From: Phragmites australis
Taxonomy: Eukaryota > Streptophyta > Magnoliopsida > Poales > Poaceae
DNA: 64,000 nt
Direction of reading: 5' to 3'
Assembly (NCBI RefSeq): GCF_958298935.1
Contig: NC_084938.1
Span: 5,587,501-5,651,500, forward strand
Shown here: piece by piece, positions 21,801 to 34,000 of the stretch
How positions within the stretch are numbered: the stretch's first letter is position 1
How the letters are laid out: the number at the start of each line of letters is the position of its first letter
Notes under the pieces: generated by a model
Seen by the model: the letters and a program-made list of their open reading frames with translations, nothing else
Database searches by the model: none
What the model was told of the DNA's origin: nothing
Translations under genes and position numbers: made by a program

Positions 21801-23507
21801 TTCAATTATAGCAGTGAAAACACGGTACACAACTTTATGTGCTCCCTCTCGCAGCCCAGGAACAATGGTGTTTTAGAGTCCTTTACCATACGCTGGAACT
21901 TTTGAAAGTCTCTTGCATTGGTGAAGTTCCCCTCCCATCGTGCAACATCTGCGGGAGATCATCGGCGTCGACGTCAGCTAACATCTCCTCTAGATCATCA
22001 TCGACCAGCGTATCTCCGGCAGGAGGCATATCGGTGTATTCGTTAGTCGGCATATCGGTGCACAAGTCTTCATCTTCTCTACCAATGTATTACCCTTCCT
22101 GTACGATCTCAGCTTTACCGTGCTCGGTCCAACGAGTATAGCCAGGCATAAAGCCCCTTGGCATCAAGTGGGAATGTATCTGCTAGGTGGTGAAAAACTG
22201 CTTCTTGTTCTCGCAATAGAAGCATGGACAGCACATGTATTGAGAATGTGTATTTGACTTGTGCGCCGTGGCTTGTACCAGGAAATAATCCACGCTGTTC
22301 TTATACTCTGCGCTCACACGGCTCGTATCGTACATCTATCTTCTGTCCATCTACAATTATATCATTATTGTAATTCCAAATTCATAACATCTAGAAAATT
22401 TTACGATCACCAACAAATAAATTACCTCATCATCTCCTACCGGCAATTAACCCGGGTTGGAGGAGTCGTCTTTTGTATGCTTTCGCGTACGCTTCCGATA
22501 AGTATTTGTTGGTGTCATCCCTAGAATTTTTTTATTATTAAACCCTTTTGTAGGACTAATTCAGTAAAAATAAAAAAACGCTCATACATAAACTTTATAT
22601 ATTGGAGCTTGCTAATTAAATAAAATATAAAACATATAATTGGATCTTGCTACATACCTAAATATTATGGAGAAATTTTCTAATTCATTAAACATCAAAA
22701 TAAATACGCTCATACCTAAAGTTTTCATATAGCAGCATGCTAATTAATTAAAATATAAAAATATAATTAGAGCTTGCAATATACCTAAATATCATGGCTA
22801 ATTTTTCTAATTCATTATAAATCAAAAATAAATATGCTCATACCTAAAGTTTCTACATAGGAGCTTGCTAAATTAATTAAAAAATAAATATGCTCAAGCC
22901 TATAGCTAATGTAAATCAATAATAAAGACACTTTCCACTATAAACTACTAATTGAAGCTTCCGTATAATAAATGAGATATAATTACATCTACGTTGTCTT
23001 AAAACATCATGGTCATAAGTGCATTTCCATCTTTTTAAAATCTAGAGCAGTTTAGCAAATAAAATTCAACTAAAAATAGATTGGAGATGAAGTTACATAC
23101 CTTGGAACAACTAGGGCATAAGAATTCCTTAAAATTTTGAAGCCACTAAGAACTTGGTGACAAAAATGGCCGCCACCGAGCAAACATAGCTCCTCTCTGT
23201 TGTGTGCTCGGGCTTAGGGAAGGAGAGGGCGACTTTTATATAATCGAGACATCACTGCCGGCTCATATAACAAGCCGGCAGTGATGCCCTACTATGACTG
23301 CCAGTCGGTGGATTAAACCGGCAGTAAAGATGGAGCAGGGCATCACTACCGGCTCAAGCCAACAACTGGCAGTGATGCCCTTATTACTGCTAGTTCGTAA
23401 GCCACGATGACTATATTTTTCCCGTGCGACTTATGAACCGGCAATGATTCCCCATCATTGTCGGCCCATTAGGAACCGGCAGTGATGGGCCAGTTTATGT
23501 AGTAGTG
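18890..23507 (-). mobile_element. Decayed CACTA (En/Spm) transposon with TNP2-type transposase
   Basis: On the - strand the element starts at 23507 with CACTACTACATAAACTGG. It is followed by subterminal repeats of the form actgccggttcata / gccggcagtgatg (23507-23240), an AT-rich stretch with direct repeats built on aatatgctcatacctaaag (about 22560-22900), and TNP2-type transposase coding. The opposite terminus was not found; transposase similarity stops near 19080 and the limit given is approximate. The element is probably truncated, and its coding sequence is broken. Confidence 0.7.
19080..22130 (-). pseudogene. TNP2-like CACTA transposase, broken
   Basis: Pieces of one transposase follow each other on the - strand: an acidic N-terminal part (22065-21883), a cysteine-containing part with CPLGLEVQKIHACSNNYMLY and CLVCGASRYKRD (21805-21494), NIRFGLSTDGMN (about 21320), a 254-residue open frame (20929-20165) with DVIHIEKNVFNSLIGTLLD and KFHDCHVMMTQML, a DUF4218-like part with FTQAHFVVLQQSVIVDPYV (19939-19715), and a DUF4216-like part (RCQWVRLLGGVKIDKYGM, about 19430-19370). 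This order is standard for grass CACTA elements. Frame changes and stop codons between pieces make it non-functional as annotated, although some gaps could be introns. Confidence 0.75.
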
Positions 23508-24618
23508 ACCATCCATACCAACTTACACAGAGGACCCTAAAACGAAAGGAAATTACAAACATGTCCTTATAGACCTCTGTGTTTGCCAGGAACACCACCC
23601 ATCGCCAAATTCTGCCAACCTCGAGGCATCGGCCGGAGGAAGATGACGACAGCATGCTACACACCCAGATCAGGAACAACACCGTCACACAAAGGCTTTG
23701 AAAGGAGCCGCAATAGCATCTCGTCTCTAGAAACGGGACTAAAAAAACCTTACTCAAGCATCGACCGGGGACGCCTCATGCGAACCTGATCCTGAAACTG
23801 CCTACGCCGTCGAAAGATAGCACAGAAGAAGGGCAGCTTCACTCGCTATAGTACCACAACCCTAGCAGTCACCACTCCTCTCCCTTTGCTCCACGCCGTC
23901 GTCTAGGCCGACGAAGAACTAGCGCCACCAGCTACAAAAATTGAGGCCAGTAGCCCAGAAATGACCTCCGCCCTCACCAGCAACAACATCGACTAGCCGA
24001 AAACAACCAGCACCATCGGCACAACACCGGTGATCTGGTAAACCATGCACAACATAGACATATGTCATACACATACGCATACGCGACACAAACACATACG
24101 TAAAAAAACTTCCGCAACGTAGAAGCAAATCCTCAATCCGGTGGCCCGAGCCAAAAGCCAGCGGCCAGGCAAGGCGGACAAGGACCACGGTAGCACCAAC
24201 GACGACCGCCGCACTAAAGGGGCACAAGGACACAACGGACAAGAAGCCAAGCATTAGCACCCCGCCTTGCCCAAGGCTGCAAGACCCAACAAGAATGGCA
24301 CCCCGCCATACCCAAGGTTGCAAGACCCGAGCAAAAATGGCACCGTCGATGCCTTGGCTGCCTCTAACACACCTACAGCCAACAACCTAACCCGCATCAA
24401 CAAGCTGGACCTGAGCTCAACACACCTCCGCATGGCGACGCAGCCAAAGGCTCCACTAGAAACCCACAAGCCTACTAGCTAACTATAGAAACTTGGGAAT
24501 AGGATGAGTGTCACACATATCAAGATTCAAGCATGCATTGCTAATCAATCACATAATCAATCACTAATCTGCACGCCGATGAGATGGCTTTGTAAACTAC
24601 GACTAGAAGATATATTTA
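23508..24618. other. GC-rich repeat-like DNA with a short tandem repeat
   Basis: Between about 23580 and 24480 the sequence is GC-richer than its surroundings, with long open frames on both strands but no recognised domain. It may be the 5' part of a LINE or a captured gene fragment. At 24257-24339 a unit of about 41 bp (beginning gcaccccgcc) occurs twice in tandem with few changes. Confidence 0.35.
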
Positions 24619-24890
24619 AATCATCTATAACTATATTCCCTTTATTTTGTTCTTTTTTTATTCATCTCTCTATTCATATTCCCTTTATTTTCTCCTTAAC
24701 TCTAACAGCTTCTCTTTGAGAAGATTTATGAAGAGAAAAGAAAGATAATCCTAGGATGAAGGAAATGAAAATAAGAATTCCTTCGTAACAGGAACCGTGA
24801 AACTGTTGAAACGTTGAAAATAAAGAGAATCAATTCGCAACGAGAACAAGAACTGCAAAAGGAAACTATTGGATTCGGTTAGAGATAGCC
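24619..24890. mobile_element. Tourist-like MITE, copy 1
   Basis: A 272-bp element flanked by TTA on both sides (24616-24618 and 24891-24893), with degenerate inverted ends (aatcatctataac against ggctatctctaac). Internally it shares ccttcgtaacaggaaccgtga with the element at 56347-56614 (there ccttcgtgacgggaaccatga). TTA/TAA duplications and this size are typical of Tourist (PIF/Harbinger) MITEs. Confidence 0.55.
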
Positions 24891-25044
24891 TTACATTTGG
24901 ATCTAGCACTTCGTTAACTATTCATCTACGTTACTGATATAAATACATCAATGTTCTAGCTGTATAGACTAGCTTGATCCTATAGCACTGCGGGAACCCA
25001 CGTAGGGTATGGATTTGACCGACAACACTAGACAATAAGAACTC

Positions 25045-28000
25045 CTAAACACTGCAGTATGTTTTCAGAATCCTTCTTGCAAGATCAGTTGCTCCACTTT
25101 TCTTGTAGATTAGGTGCAGATTAAACGCAGCCTCTCTTCGTACGTCGCAATACCCTGGCCTCAGATCCTGCTGCGCACATGAATCAGCCTCGTATGGAAG
25201 CTTGGGAATAGGATGATCTTTCTCCTCAGTTGCTAAAGCCTTCTCATAGTAAATGGCTGCCAAGGTATTCAGGCCAATGTGGTGGTATGCCCGAGCAATG
25301 TTGTAGAAGGCTTCCTACAAGGCCAAAACATAATCCTCGTGTAACTCAACAAGTTGCTGACAGGACACAAATAAACTAGGAACGTGCTAAGCCAAGGCAT
25401 TGAATTGGTATGAAAACAACAAATCCTAATCCCAGTTCAGAGAATCAAGGTAAGAGTACTATATCAGAAATTTACTCTGTCAAAAAAAATCAGAAACTTA
25501 TCACCAAACCTGACTGTTCCCACAAAGGCGCAGGTATCTATAGAGGAACGCAAAGGCTTGGACGATGCACTGGTTCTTATTCTGAAGCCTGAAGCCAAGG
25601 GCCAAGTTAATCAAGGCGGTGCCTGCAAAGATTGAACAGCAACATGATTATATTCCATATATTGATGCGAACTGATACCAAATGACATGACTATGATGAC
25701 TGGTGACATACCTACACAGAGATTAATAAGAGGGTTTTCAGGCTCCAACTTATAAGCTTCCAGGTAATCCCGAGCGGCTGATTGATGCTGACTTATAGCA
25801 GTAAATCGATGCCCAGATATAATTATAGGAGGCACACAGTCAGTCTTTTCTTCTCTTGTCCGAAGAATATATTTGAAATGATGTGAAAACCCATCCTCTA
25901 TTCTGCAAAGCAAATGCCAAAACAAAATATGAATTTGAAACATCTGATTATGTTTCTCCAGTTTTTTTTGTCTCGCATCAAGAAATATATGAAAAAGTAA
26001 GGTGGCTTGAGGCTTGAGCACCAACAAGAGCAAGCACCAATATATTAAGGAGTAACACAACCAAAATGGAAATTAAATAGCCAAGCTGTCATGTGCGAGG
26101 GCCTTTGGGCCAGCGTGTTACTGTAGTACGTCCTGCCGTAGCAGGATGCCTACTTTATCTTTTAGTTAGTTATTTGGAAAGATTAGATAGCATTTAGAGA
26201 TAAGATTAGGCCAGACTTATTAGGAGTCATTTAAAAAGATTAGATTTGTTATCAATTAGAGATAGGATTTGATTGGGTTTGTTAGAGCCGTGACCTGTCT
26301 AAATAAAGGGGCAACCAACGCATCCTTGTAATCAATCTAGAAAGAGAAATCAATCTAGTTCTCAGTCCCCTTTTCCTATATCTTCCCCAATATTCTAAGT
26401 CTTCCCAATCTATAGTCTAATCCCTCTCTTAGCAGTCGACGTTGCCTGGCTATCCTCCCGACGGATGTTTACCCTAACACAAGCATATAGGTGCAATGCC
26501 ATTGAAAATCAAGAGGGTGAGGGTCCTCAAATATGATCCATGCCAATGTATTGACATGGCGATCAAGGAAAAGTTTCGGTCAATATAAACTTCAGAATGG
26601 GCCAAAATCTCCAGTTACCGAAAATTTTGGGCAATTTCTTTGGATTACAAATTTGAATTGTTGAACAGTACACCCCTAACCATTCAGCCAATTCTTTTCG
26701 TGTGTAGATCTTTCGGCTGGGTTCTTTTCATTCTTAACTTTCAGAATTCAAATTAAAAAAATGATACGAAGCACTGCATTTTTTACAAAATTAGGGACTG
26801 GAAAACTAGCAGTGGCAGGCCAATTGTCAGCTCTCTAACAAGATTATCCTAGGCAGTGGAAATGAATCTCCTGGTAGATTAGGATTCTACAGAATCAGCG
26901 AGCTAGCCCAACTTAAACATAATATAACCAGTCCTTGCTTACAAGAGCAATTTTTTTGTTATTACATCAGTTACACCACTTTTCTTTTTGAACATATAGT
27001 AATAAATGTGTAAACTATCATCACTAGTACAAAACAAAAAAACAGAATAATGTTTTGAAAGTTATGATACCTAAGTGATAAACAGAAAAATGAAAATCGT
27101 AACTATATTATATGGTACTCTAACCAATCACCTTGATGTCACTTTATAGTAGGAATTCCAAGCAGAGACAGAATATGGGTGCTGCTGAACTACATAACGA
27201 ACATACTTAAATCCATGACTGGGATCTGGAGCTCTATACGCTATTTCTGCAAAATCAAAAGATTGGTTATTAATCGAGTTAAAAATGGCTGTTCTTTACT
27301 CCCTCCCCTCTTTTTTATTTGACATTTTTTACTTTCCAGTCTTTAAGATGTAAATGTAACTCTGACAAATATTTTATAACTTTTTATTAATGTATACTAG
27401 TAAAATTATAGTATTATGAAAGTATTCTGAACAACAATATTCATCTAGCCAATCTATATGAGTTTGAAAAATATTGATACATTAATAAATTTTATGGATT
27501 CTAGGACGACAAATTAAGAAGAAAAGAGGGAGTAAGTCAAATATCATGTCCTAAAAATTGCCAAATATCCTGTCTCAAGTTGAAAGCACAAGATGATGTC
27601 CCTTAATGACCCCATTTTATGATGGAGTATTGTTATAGCAAGGTGAATAGATCTTACGAGCACCCAAGGATCTGAGTTTCTCTTTGTTGTCATCGGAGAG
27701 TGCATCATTTCCGAGTTTTAGAGTGCGGTTGATAATCTGGAGTGCCTCCGAATATCGCTGCAGCAAAGCTAATGTTCGACAAAGCTAAAAAAAAAGAAAA
27801 TGAGAACTTAATAGCCAGTATAAGACTCGAAAAGAGCATCAATAAGAAGAAAAGTGAGTTTACCTACATATTACCAAAGTAGACGTAGCAAAAATAATAA
27901 AAAAGTTGAGCAAAATAAGAACAGGGGACAAAGACAAAGTATATGGATTTAAATCCTACATCGTCATTCAGTAACATATGGTTCAGTAACCTAATTATTT

Positions 28001-31000
28001 ATCATATCAATTGTGGTTCTGTATGACCAAATTTAAGAGATTATGGAAAACACAATGCATGATACCACTTAACACAAGCTCATTTCAAAGCAAATCAACA
28101 CCCTGGCCTTCCATAGACAACCAAGATGCTGCTACTACATGCTCCAGTTCAAATTCTCAGAGTTGTAACTAATTCCAGCATGAAATGATGCTAGCGAGTG
28201 AAGTTTAAGGTCCTTAACAAAGCTAAAAAGGTTACACATCAATTCCATAGAGGGGAAACTAATGGCAACCGGTGAAGTAAAAGTATATTAACAAAAAATA
28301 AAGCTACAGTCAATACAAGGCTACTCCGAAATGTTCCAACAATTATCAATTAACTATATTTATAAAGAAAAAGGTATAAATGCTGATAGAAAATATAGTG
28401 TGCTTCAGCTATTCTCTATCTTATTCACGCAAGAACAACTCTTTTAGTGAATGAAGTTGCAACAATAAGCAGATACATCCTTTTTAGTGCATGAAGTTGC
28501 AGGAGATGCTGATTTGTTAATAAAGTTATTTTTTAAGCTGTGAAGAAACATTAAACTCAAAACCCGTCTGCCCCGCCGGGCACCATTGACTATTAAACCC
28601 AACCCTGCCTCGACTACAGGTGGGGCAGAGGCAGGTCGATAAAATCCCGCCCCATCAAGACTTCTACTTATGGGTGCTCAGGCATCCAACAGATGCCTCT
28701 GCCCGTCAACTTATGCATGGTTCAAGGGCCCGTCAACTTATAGTGTCAAACTTGTTTAGGAACCTTTGGTGCAATTTTACTCAAAATTCTATGACCATTG
28801 GCCAATTCAATATACAAGAAACAACTGTAGAATGAAACCTTAGGCAAAAAAATTAAATAAAAATGAAAGAGCATCTGGCAGATACAAACATTTAACACGA
28901 GCTGATGATTCTCTGTATTTGTCAGTAGACCAGGAACAGGAGGAGCCTGCTTTGCTCTTCGCTAAAAGCATCGAACAACAAAGGTATTTAGATTTCAGTA
29001 AGGAGGAAAACACTTCAAATTAGAAACACCAGCAGAAAAGTAAATACCGAATCATCAGTTTTCAATTCCACATTTGAAGCTGCCCTTTTCTCTATAATTT
29101 TCTTTGCTCTGTTTGCCTTTTGTCTATTAAAAAATTAAACGATGTAAGTTTAAAGGGAAAAAAATGAAATGGAGTAAATTATAAATGATAAATTGAAAGA
29201 GCAGAAGCTGTCAAATATAGCATAGACTATGCAATGAAAAATAATAAGGAACAAGTGCAACTTATTCGATGCTTGCATGGAAGAACACAGACATATCATC
29301 ACCCATTACTTATAGCCACATATATACATCTCAAGCATCAGTAGACCTTTGATAGGAGAAGGCTGCTTGTGTTTGGTTGTCAGAAAATAATATCCCTCAA
29401 AACATATAAATTGTTAAGGGTATAATAGTCAAGGGTATTATGGTAATCTCTTAGTCTAGGGTTTCCCTCATGCACTCTTCATATCACCCCCATGGGGTTA
29501 CTATTAAATACAAGTTACTATTCCTAACATGACACTAGAGCTAAGGTTTTTTATTGCACGCTGCAACTCATCCTGATCCCGCTACCCGCCGCCAGCTCCC
29601 TCCCTCTCTCTTCTTGCCCACCGATCTGCTCGGATCTGCTCATCCGCGCGATTTGCATCGCGCTCAGTCGGCTGTTTTCCTCTTCTATTGCTCTCCCATA
29701 CTCGGTCTGCCTTTCCCTTGACGTAAGAGATGCTCCTGGTGGCTCCTGGTGGCTCCTGGTGGCAGATCCGCTATGGGAGAACACACGAAGGCTCAGTGGC
29801 GCGCGATGGGCAGCAGAGGTCCTTGGCTGGGAGTTGGCGGTGTTAACGACCTCCCGCCACTGAGGCTGGCGGAGGCTGCCATAGTTGAGCTCAAGGTAGC
29901 GCGAGTCCCAGGCATCGATGAGCTCCTTCTAGAGGCTGTCGCGGTGAGCTCAAGGTAGTGTGAGTCCCAGGTGTCGACGAACTCCTTGAGGCTACCACGG
30001 ATACCAGGCTTAGGCTTGCAGGTGGTGGCCTCTGCGGCTACGAGGGTAGCGCCGGAGGTGGAGTGGAGATTGAGGAGCTTCTCTGGCTCGAAGGGGAGCT
30101 TGAGGTGGCGTGCCTCCGCATCTAGCATAATTGCAGCTCCCGGTCTTCTTTGCCACTCTGCCGGTCTCATCGCCTTCCAATCCACACCACTCATCTCATC
30201 AACCGGCGTTGTTGTCTTCTGATTGGAGCAGGAGTTAGTCTTCATCTCGTGGCACTGCTGCTGTTCTGTTCTGCTATCACTGCTGCTATTGTGCTAGCTG
30301 TTGCACGGTCCATGGTTGCTGCTATGCTAGCTTCTTTTGCGTCTAGTTTTAGTTTTAGTCTTTCGTTGCGTCTATCCAAGTCTTAGTCTCTCTTTAAATT
30401 CGTCTATATCGTGCGAGTCAACATATTCCTTCGCCAATTAGTCATTTTCTTTCCCGTCATTATTGATGCATCTTAGCCATCAAAATCTTTTTGTAGCTTT
30501 AGTGGCAACTTCATTTGTCGTCTTGCTACTAGGCATTGCTTTGTTTGCAATTCTTGATCTAGGGCATCCTTTTGTCATTTTGGTCTTTCTATAGATTTAG
30601 TGGCAATTTTCATTTGTCTTGCTACTTGTTGTCACTTTGTTGTCATCATCATGACTCTACTTATGTGCTATGTTTTGCACTTCTTTGGTTTGATTCGACA
30701 GGAGTACCACAGCTTTGAAGAGACAAGTTTTTGGATATATTAGTTTTATTTTGTCCAAATTTATTACTTAGTGTCACCTCTTTCAAATGCAACGCTATTG
30801 CATACGCTTTGTATTTAAGGGGTGTTAAGGGTATAATAGTCAAGGGTATTATGGCAATCTCCTAGCCTAGGGTTTCCCACATGTACTCTATATATTGCCT
30901 CTATGGAGTTACCATTGAATACAAGTTGCTATTCCTAACATAAATAAATTGTCACAATGCACAGGTGCATTCTTCTATGAGAGACCATTTCAAATGAAAA

Positions 31001-34000
31001 TTAAATTCTCAATGACATTATTTTCTGTGTTCCATGCAAGTTCAAGGATACACCTCTATCCTGATTTTGTTGTGTAATGTTATCTTAAATTGCAACTGAT
31101 TATGAGAGTAAAAAAATTGAAAATTATGAATTCAATTTTAATTGGCATTTGGGTTTGAATTCCTAGTTCATATTTCTTTTCCAAATTTGTGACAACTGCA
31201 TAACACATAGTTCCTATAATTCCAAAAATAAAATCATGGATGTACCATAATCTGATGTAAAATGTAAAATCGCAAGGTCCAGTCCCAGTAGTTCGTACTC
31301 TATAGTACAGAAACATTTGCCTCTCATATTCGCCATGTTATTCAAACATGTACTTCATGATTATTTTTAGAAGGTTTTGGAAATTGCGCATCATGCACTT
31401 CTCACAAATTTGCACAACAGCCAACCAAACAGCTAGGTGAAAACTTGAAGTACAGAAGTCCCGACATAACCAGGCAAACAAATGCAATGTATTAGGTACT
31501 AGGAATCATGCTATAAGTACTCAGGATCGCACATGCTTGCAGTAAATTAGATGTATCAATTAAAGATGAGAAACGGCCGAGAACAAATCTTGTACTTACA
31601 ACTCCACAGGTGACGCTATTGGCCTCAATCCTTGAAATACGCTATCTGGACGCTGTTCACCCAATACTTTAACTCTTTCATGCAGAACAGTATTTGGAAG
31701 CTTTTTCATTGGTCTGACCTGCTTGAACGTAATTAGAAATTAGCTAGATGTTTTCAGAGCACACAGAAAACTTCCAGCGCACCAGCAAAACATATTTTCA
31801 TGAGCTCTTGCCTACACATATTGTTCATCAAGAAAACCACATGACTTCTGCACCGTACATACAGAATATCTATTGGAGTGTTTCAGCAACCGATTTTCTG
31901 ATATTTCCTATACAAAGTTCCCATGCTCACTCTAGTAGCATGGGCATTCGACAAACAGTGTCAGGCATTTGATCTTCGCGATGATTTCTGGAGACTAACT
32001 GGTTTGTTATTCGTACATGCCTCTTTTAAATAGCTTCTACAACACTAACAACTAGAATTTATGGCCTTTGATGTGCTAGCGATTTTTCTTAAGAATATCA
32101 TGAAAAACGATAACTTGATGACATAATCCCTTATATGCTGCCATCATAATACAAATCATCAGATTATTGACAAGGTGCCTGCAACCGTTTCAAGACAAAT
32201 ATTGATGAAGTATTTATTGTCATAGAATACAATCATGGCATGCAGAAAAATCGAACGGAAGGTATATTCAACATTGGTGCAGAATTTAAATGGAAGATAA
32301 TTAAAATGGAGGTATAAATCAGTAGGCATAAAACAAATGACAGTCATCATTTGCGCAGCTTGTACAAGCAATACATGAACACCATACACAGGGAACGAAC
32401 ATATGTACCTTTCGATTAGCATATTCAACATCCAATGTTTTCAGAATGGGAAGAAAAATTGTGTCCAAGAAGTCTTCCAGCCTGCCTTTATTGTAGTAAA
32501 TTTTTGCAAGCTGAATCTTTACTTTCCCATCACACCACCAAGGTTTTTGTTGGTCTGGAGTATAAGTAGACTGCAACTCTGCAAAAGTCATAAAAACACT
32601 GAAAAAGAGAGCAACTAGTTTCATAAAACAGCTTAGTAAATACTATACCTGGACTTTTGGGAGGAGAAAGCAAAGTGACAGCTTCATCTGTCTTGCCCTC
32701 ATCAATAAGAAGAGAGGATAAGGTTACCCGTATATCAATATTGTCCTTCATGCTTTGTAAGGCTAAGAGGGGAAAAGGCATACACTACATCAACAATGAC
32801 AGTAGAGAAGAACTCAAGCAGAGAACTAGAAATCATGCCATATAGTTATTATTTTAGATACGATGCATGAAAGGACAAGGTGTTGGACATATAAAGCACA
32901 AAAACAAGGATTCTTCAGAAAAGGTCCATCAATGATGAAATTATAGTTGAACTGATCTTAAGCATCCAACAATAAGTCAATAAGAAGCAGATACTATTAG
33001 TGCAATCCAAATCATATTAATTCAAATACATATTATAAAACATAAAAAGGTAAGGGACAGGACATAAGCTTCTCTCCTTTAGGTAAAGCCCTTTTCTAAT
33101 GTCATCTCGAATTAAGGGAATTCAGTATAACATATTAACATTACTCAAAACTGTGGTGAAATTGCACTGACAATAATCCTTATCTGAAACAAATGTGAAG
33201 CTTGCTAAAAGAGAAGTGCTTCCTGAAGGTAATAGAACATAACCTTTATAAAAATAAGGAATAGCTTTTCTTTTCTCCCCTAAGACCATATAGCACTGAG
33301 CGATTTTGACATTCGAACTACCCTGAAACAAGTTGGAGTATATCAGAATAATCAATAGAGAAGGGTAAAGAAAGCAAAGCAAACAAGCAATTCTACAGAA
33401 ATCAAGAGATCAACTTAATAAGCTTGAAATAGATGTAGCAAATAAATGTTTTCAGGATACTTATAATCTTCTAAACTCTTCAGGAGTTAACAAACCGTTT
33501 GCATGTGTTGCATAGCCATGATGCATGGAAAATGTGATCTGTAGACCTCAATCTATGTATCAATATGCACGGATAAAATAGCATGTTGCTCAGACTAACA
33601 CTCTGGGTATTCTCCAACCACTAAGATAATAAAGTGCAATGCTATCATCTCAATTTGAACAGTATATGCCTGGGAAACAAAGGCACATGCTTGGACTTCA
33701 GATCATGCACATCCTTTCAGCCTTCTATGGGGCATGCACATTATAATCAAATTAAGAACACCTTTCTTGACAATTAGGAGATCAACATGATGTTATAAAG
33801 GAAGTTTTCAAACACAGGAATTTATCTTTCATGACATTTTCGTTAAGATCAACCATAGAATCGGATTTCCATCGATTTTTTCTCTACCCAGCTATGAAGG
33901 GCCTGAGACTTCCAATGTACAATATCCACCATTGAATAGTTGCTTGTTCCATCCAGTAAAATGTTCATCCCACATTTTTTTTCTCGAACGCGTAGGAAAG

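Noticed and set aside
23583..24482. Open frames in the GC-rich stretch after the CACTA end
   Set aside because: Open on both strands, low complexity, no conserved motif; probably old repeat sequence.
29793..30245. 150-codon open frame on - as a host gene inside the TFIIIC intron
   Set aside because: It lies wholly within the short LTR element and shows no recognisable domain; I keep it only as possible captured sequence.
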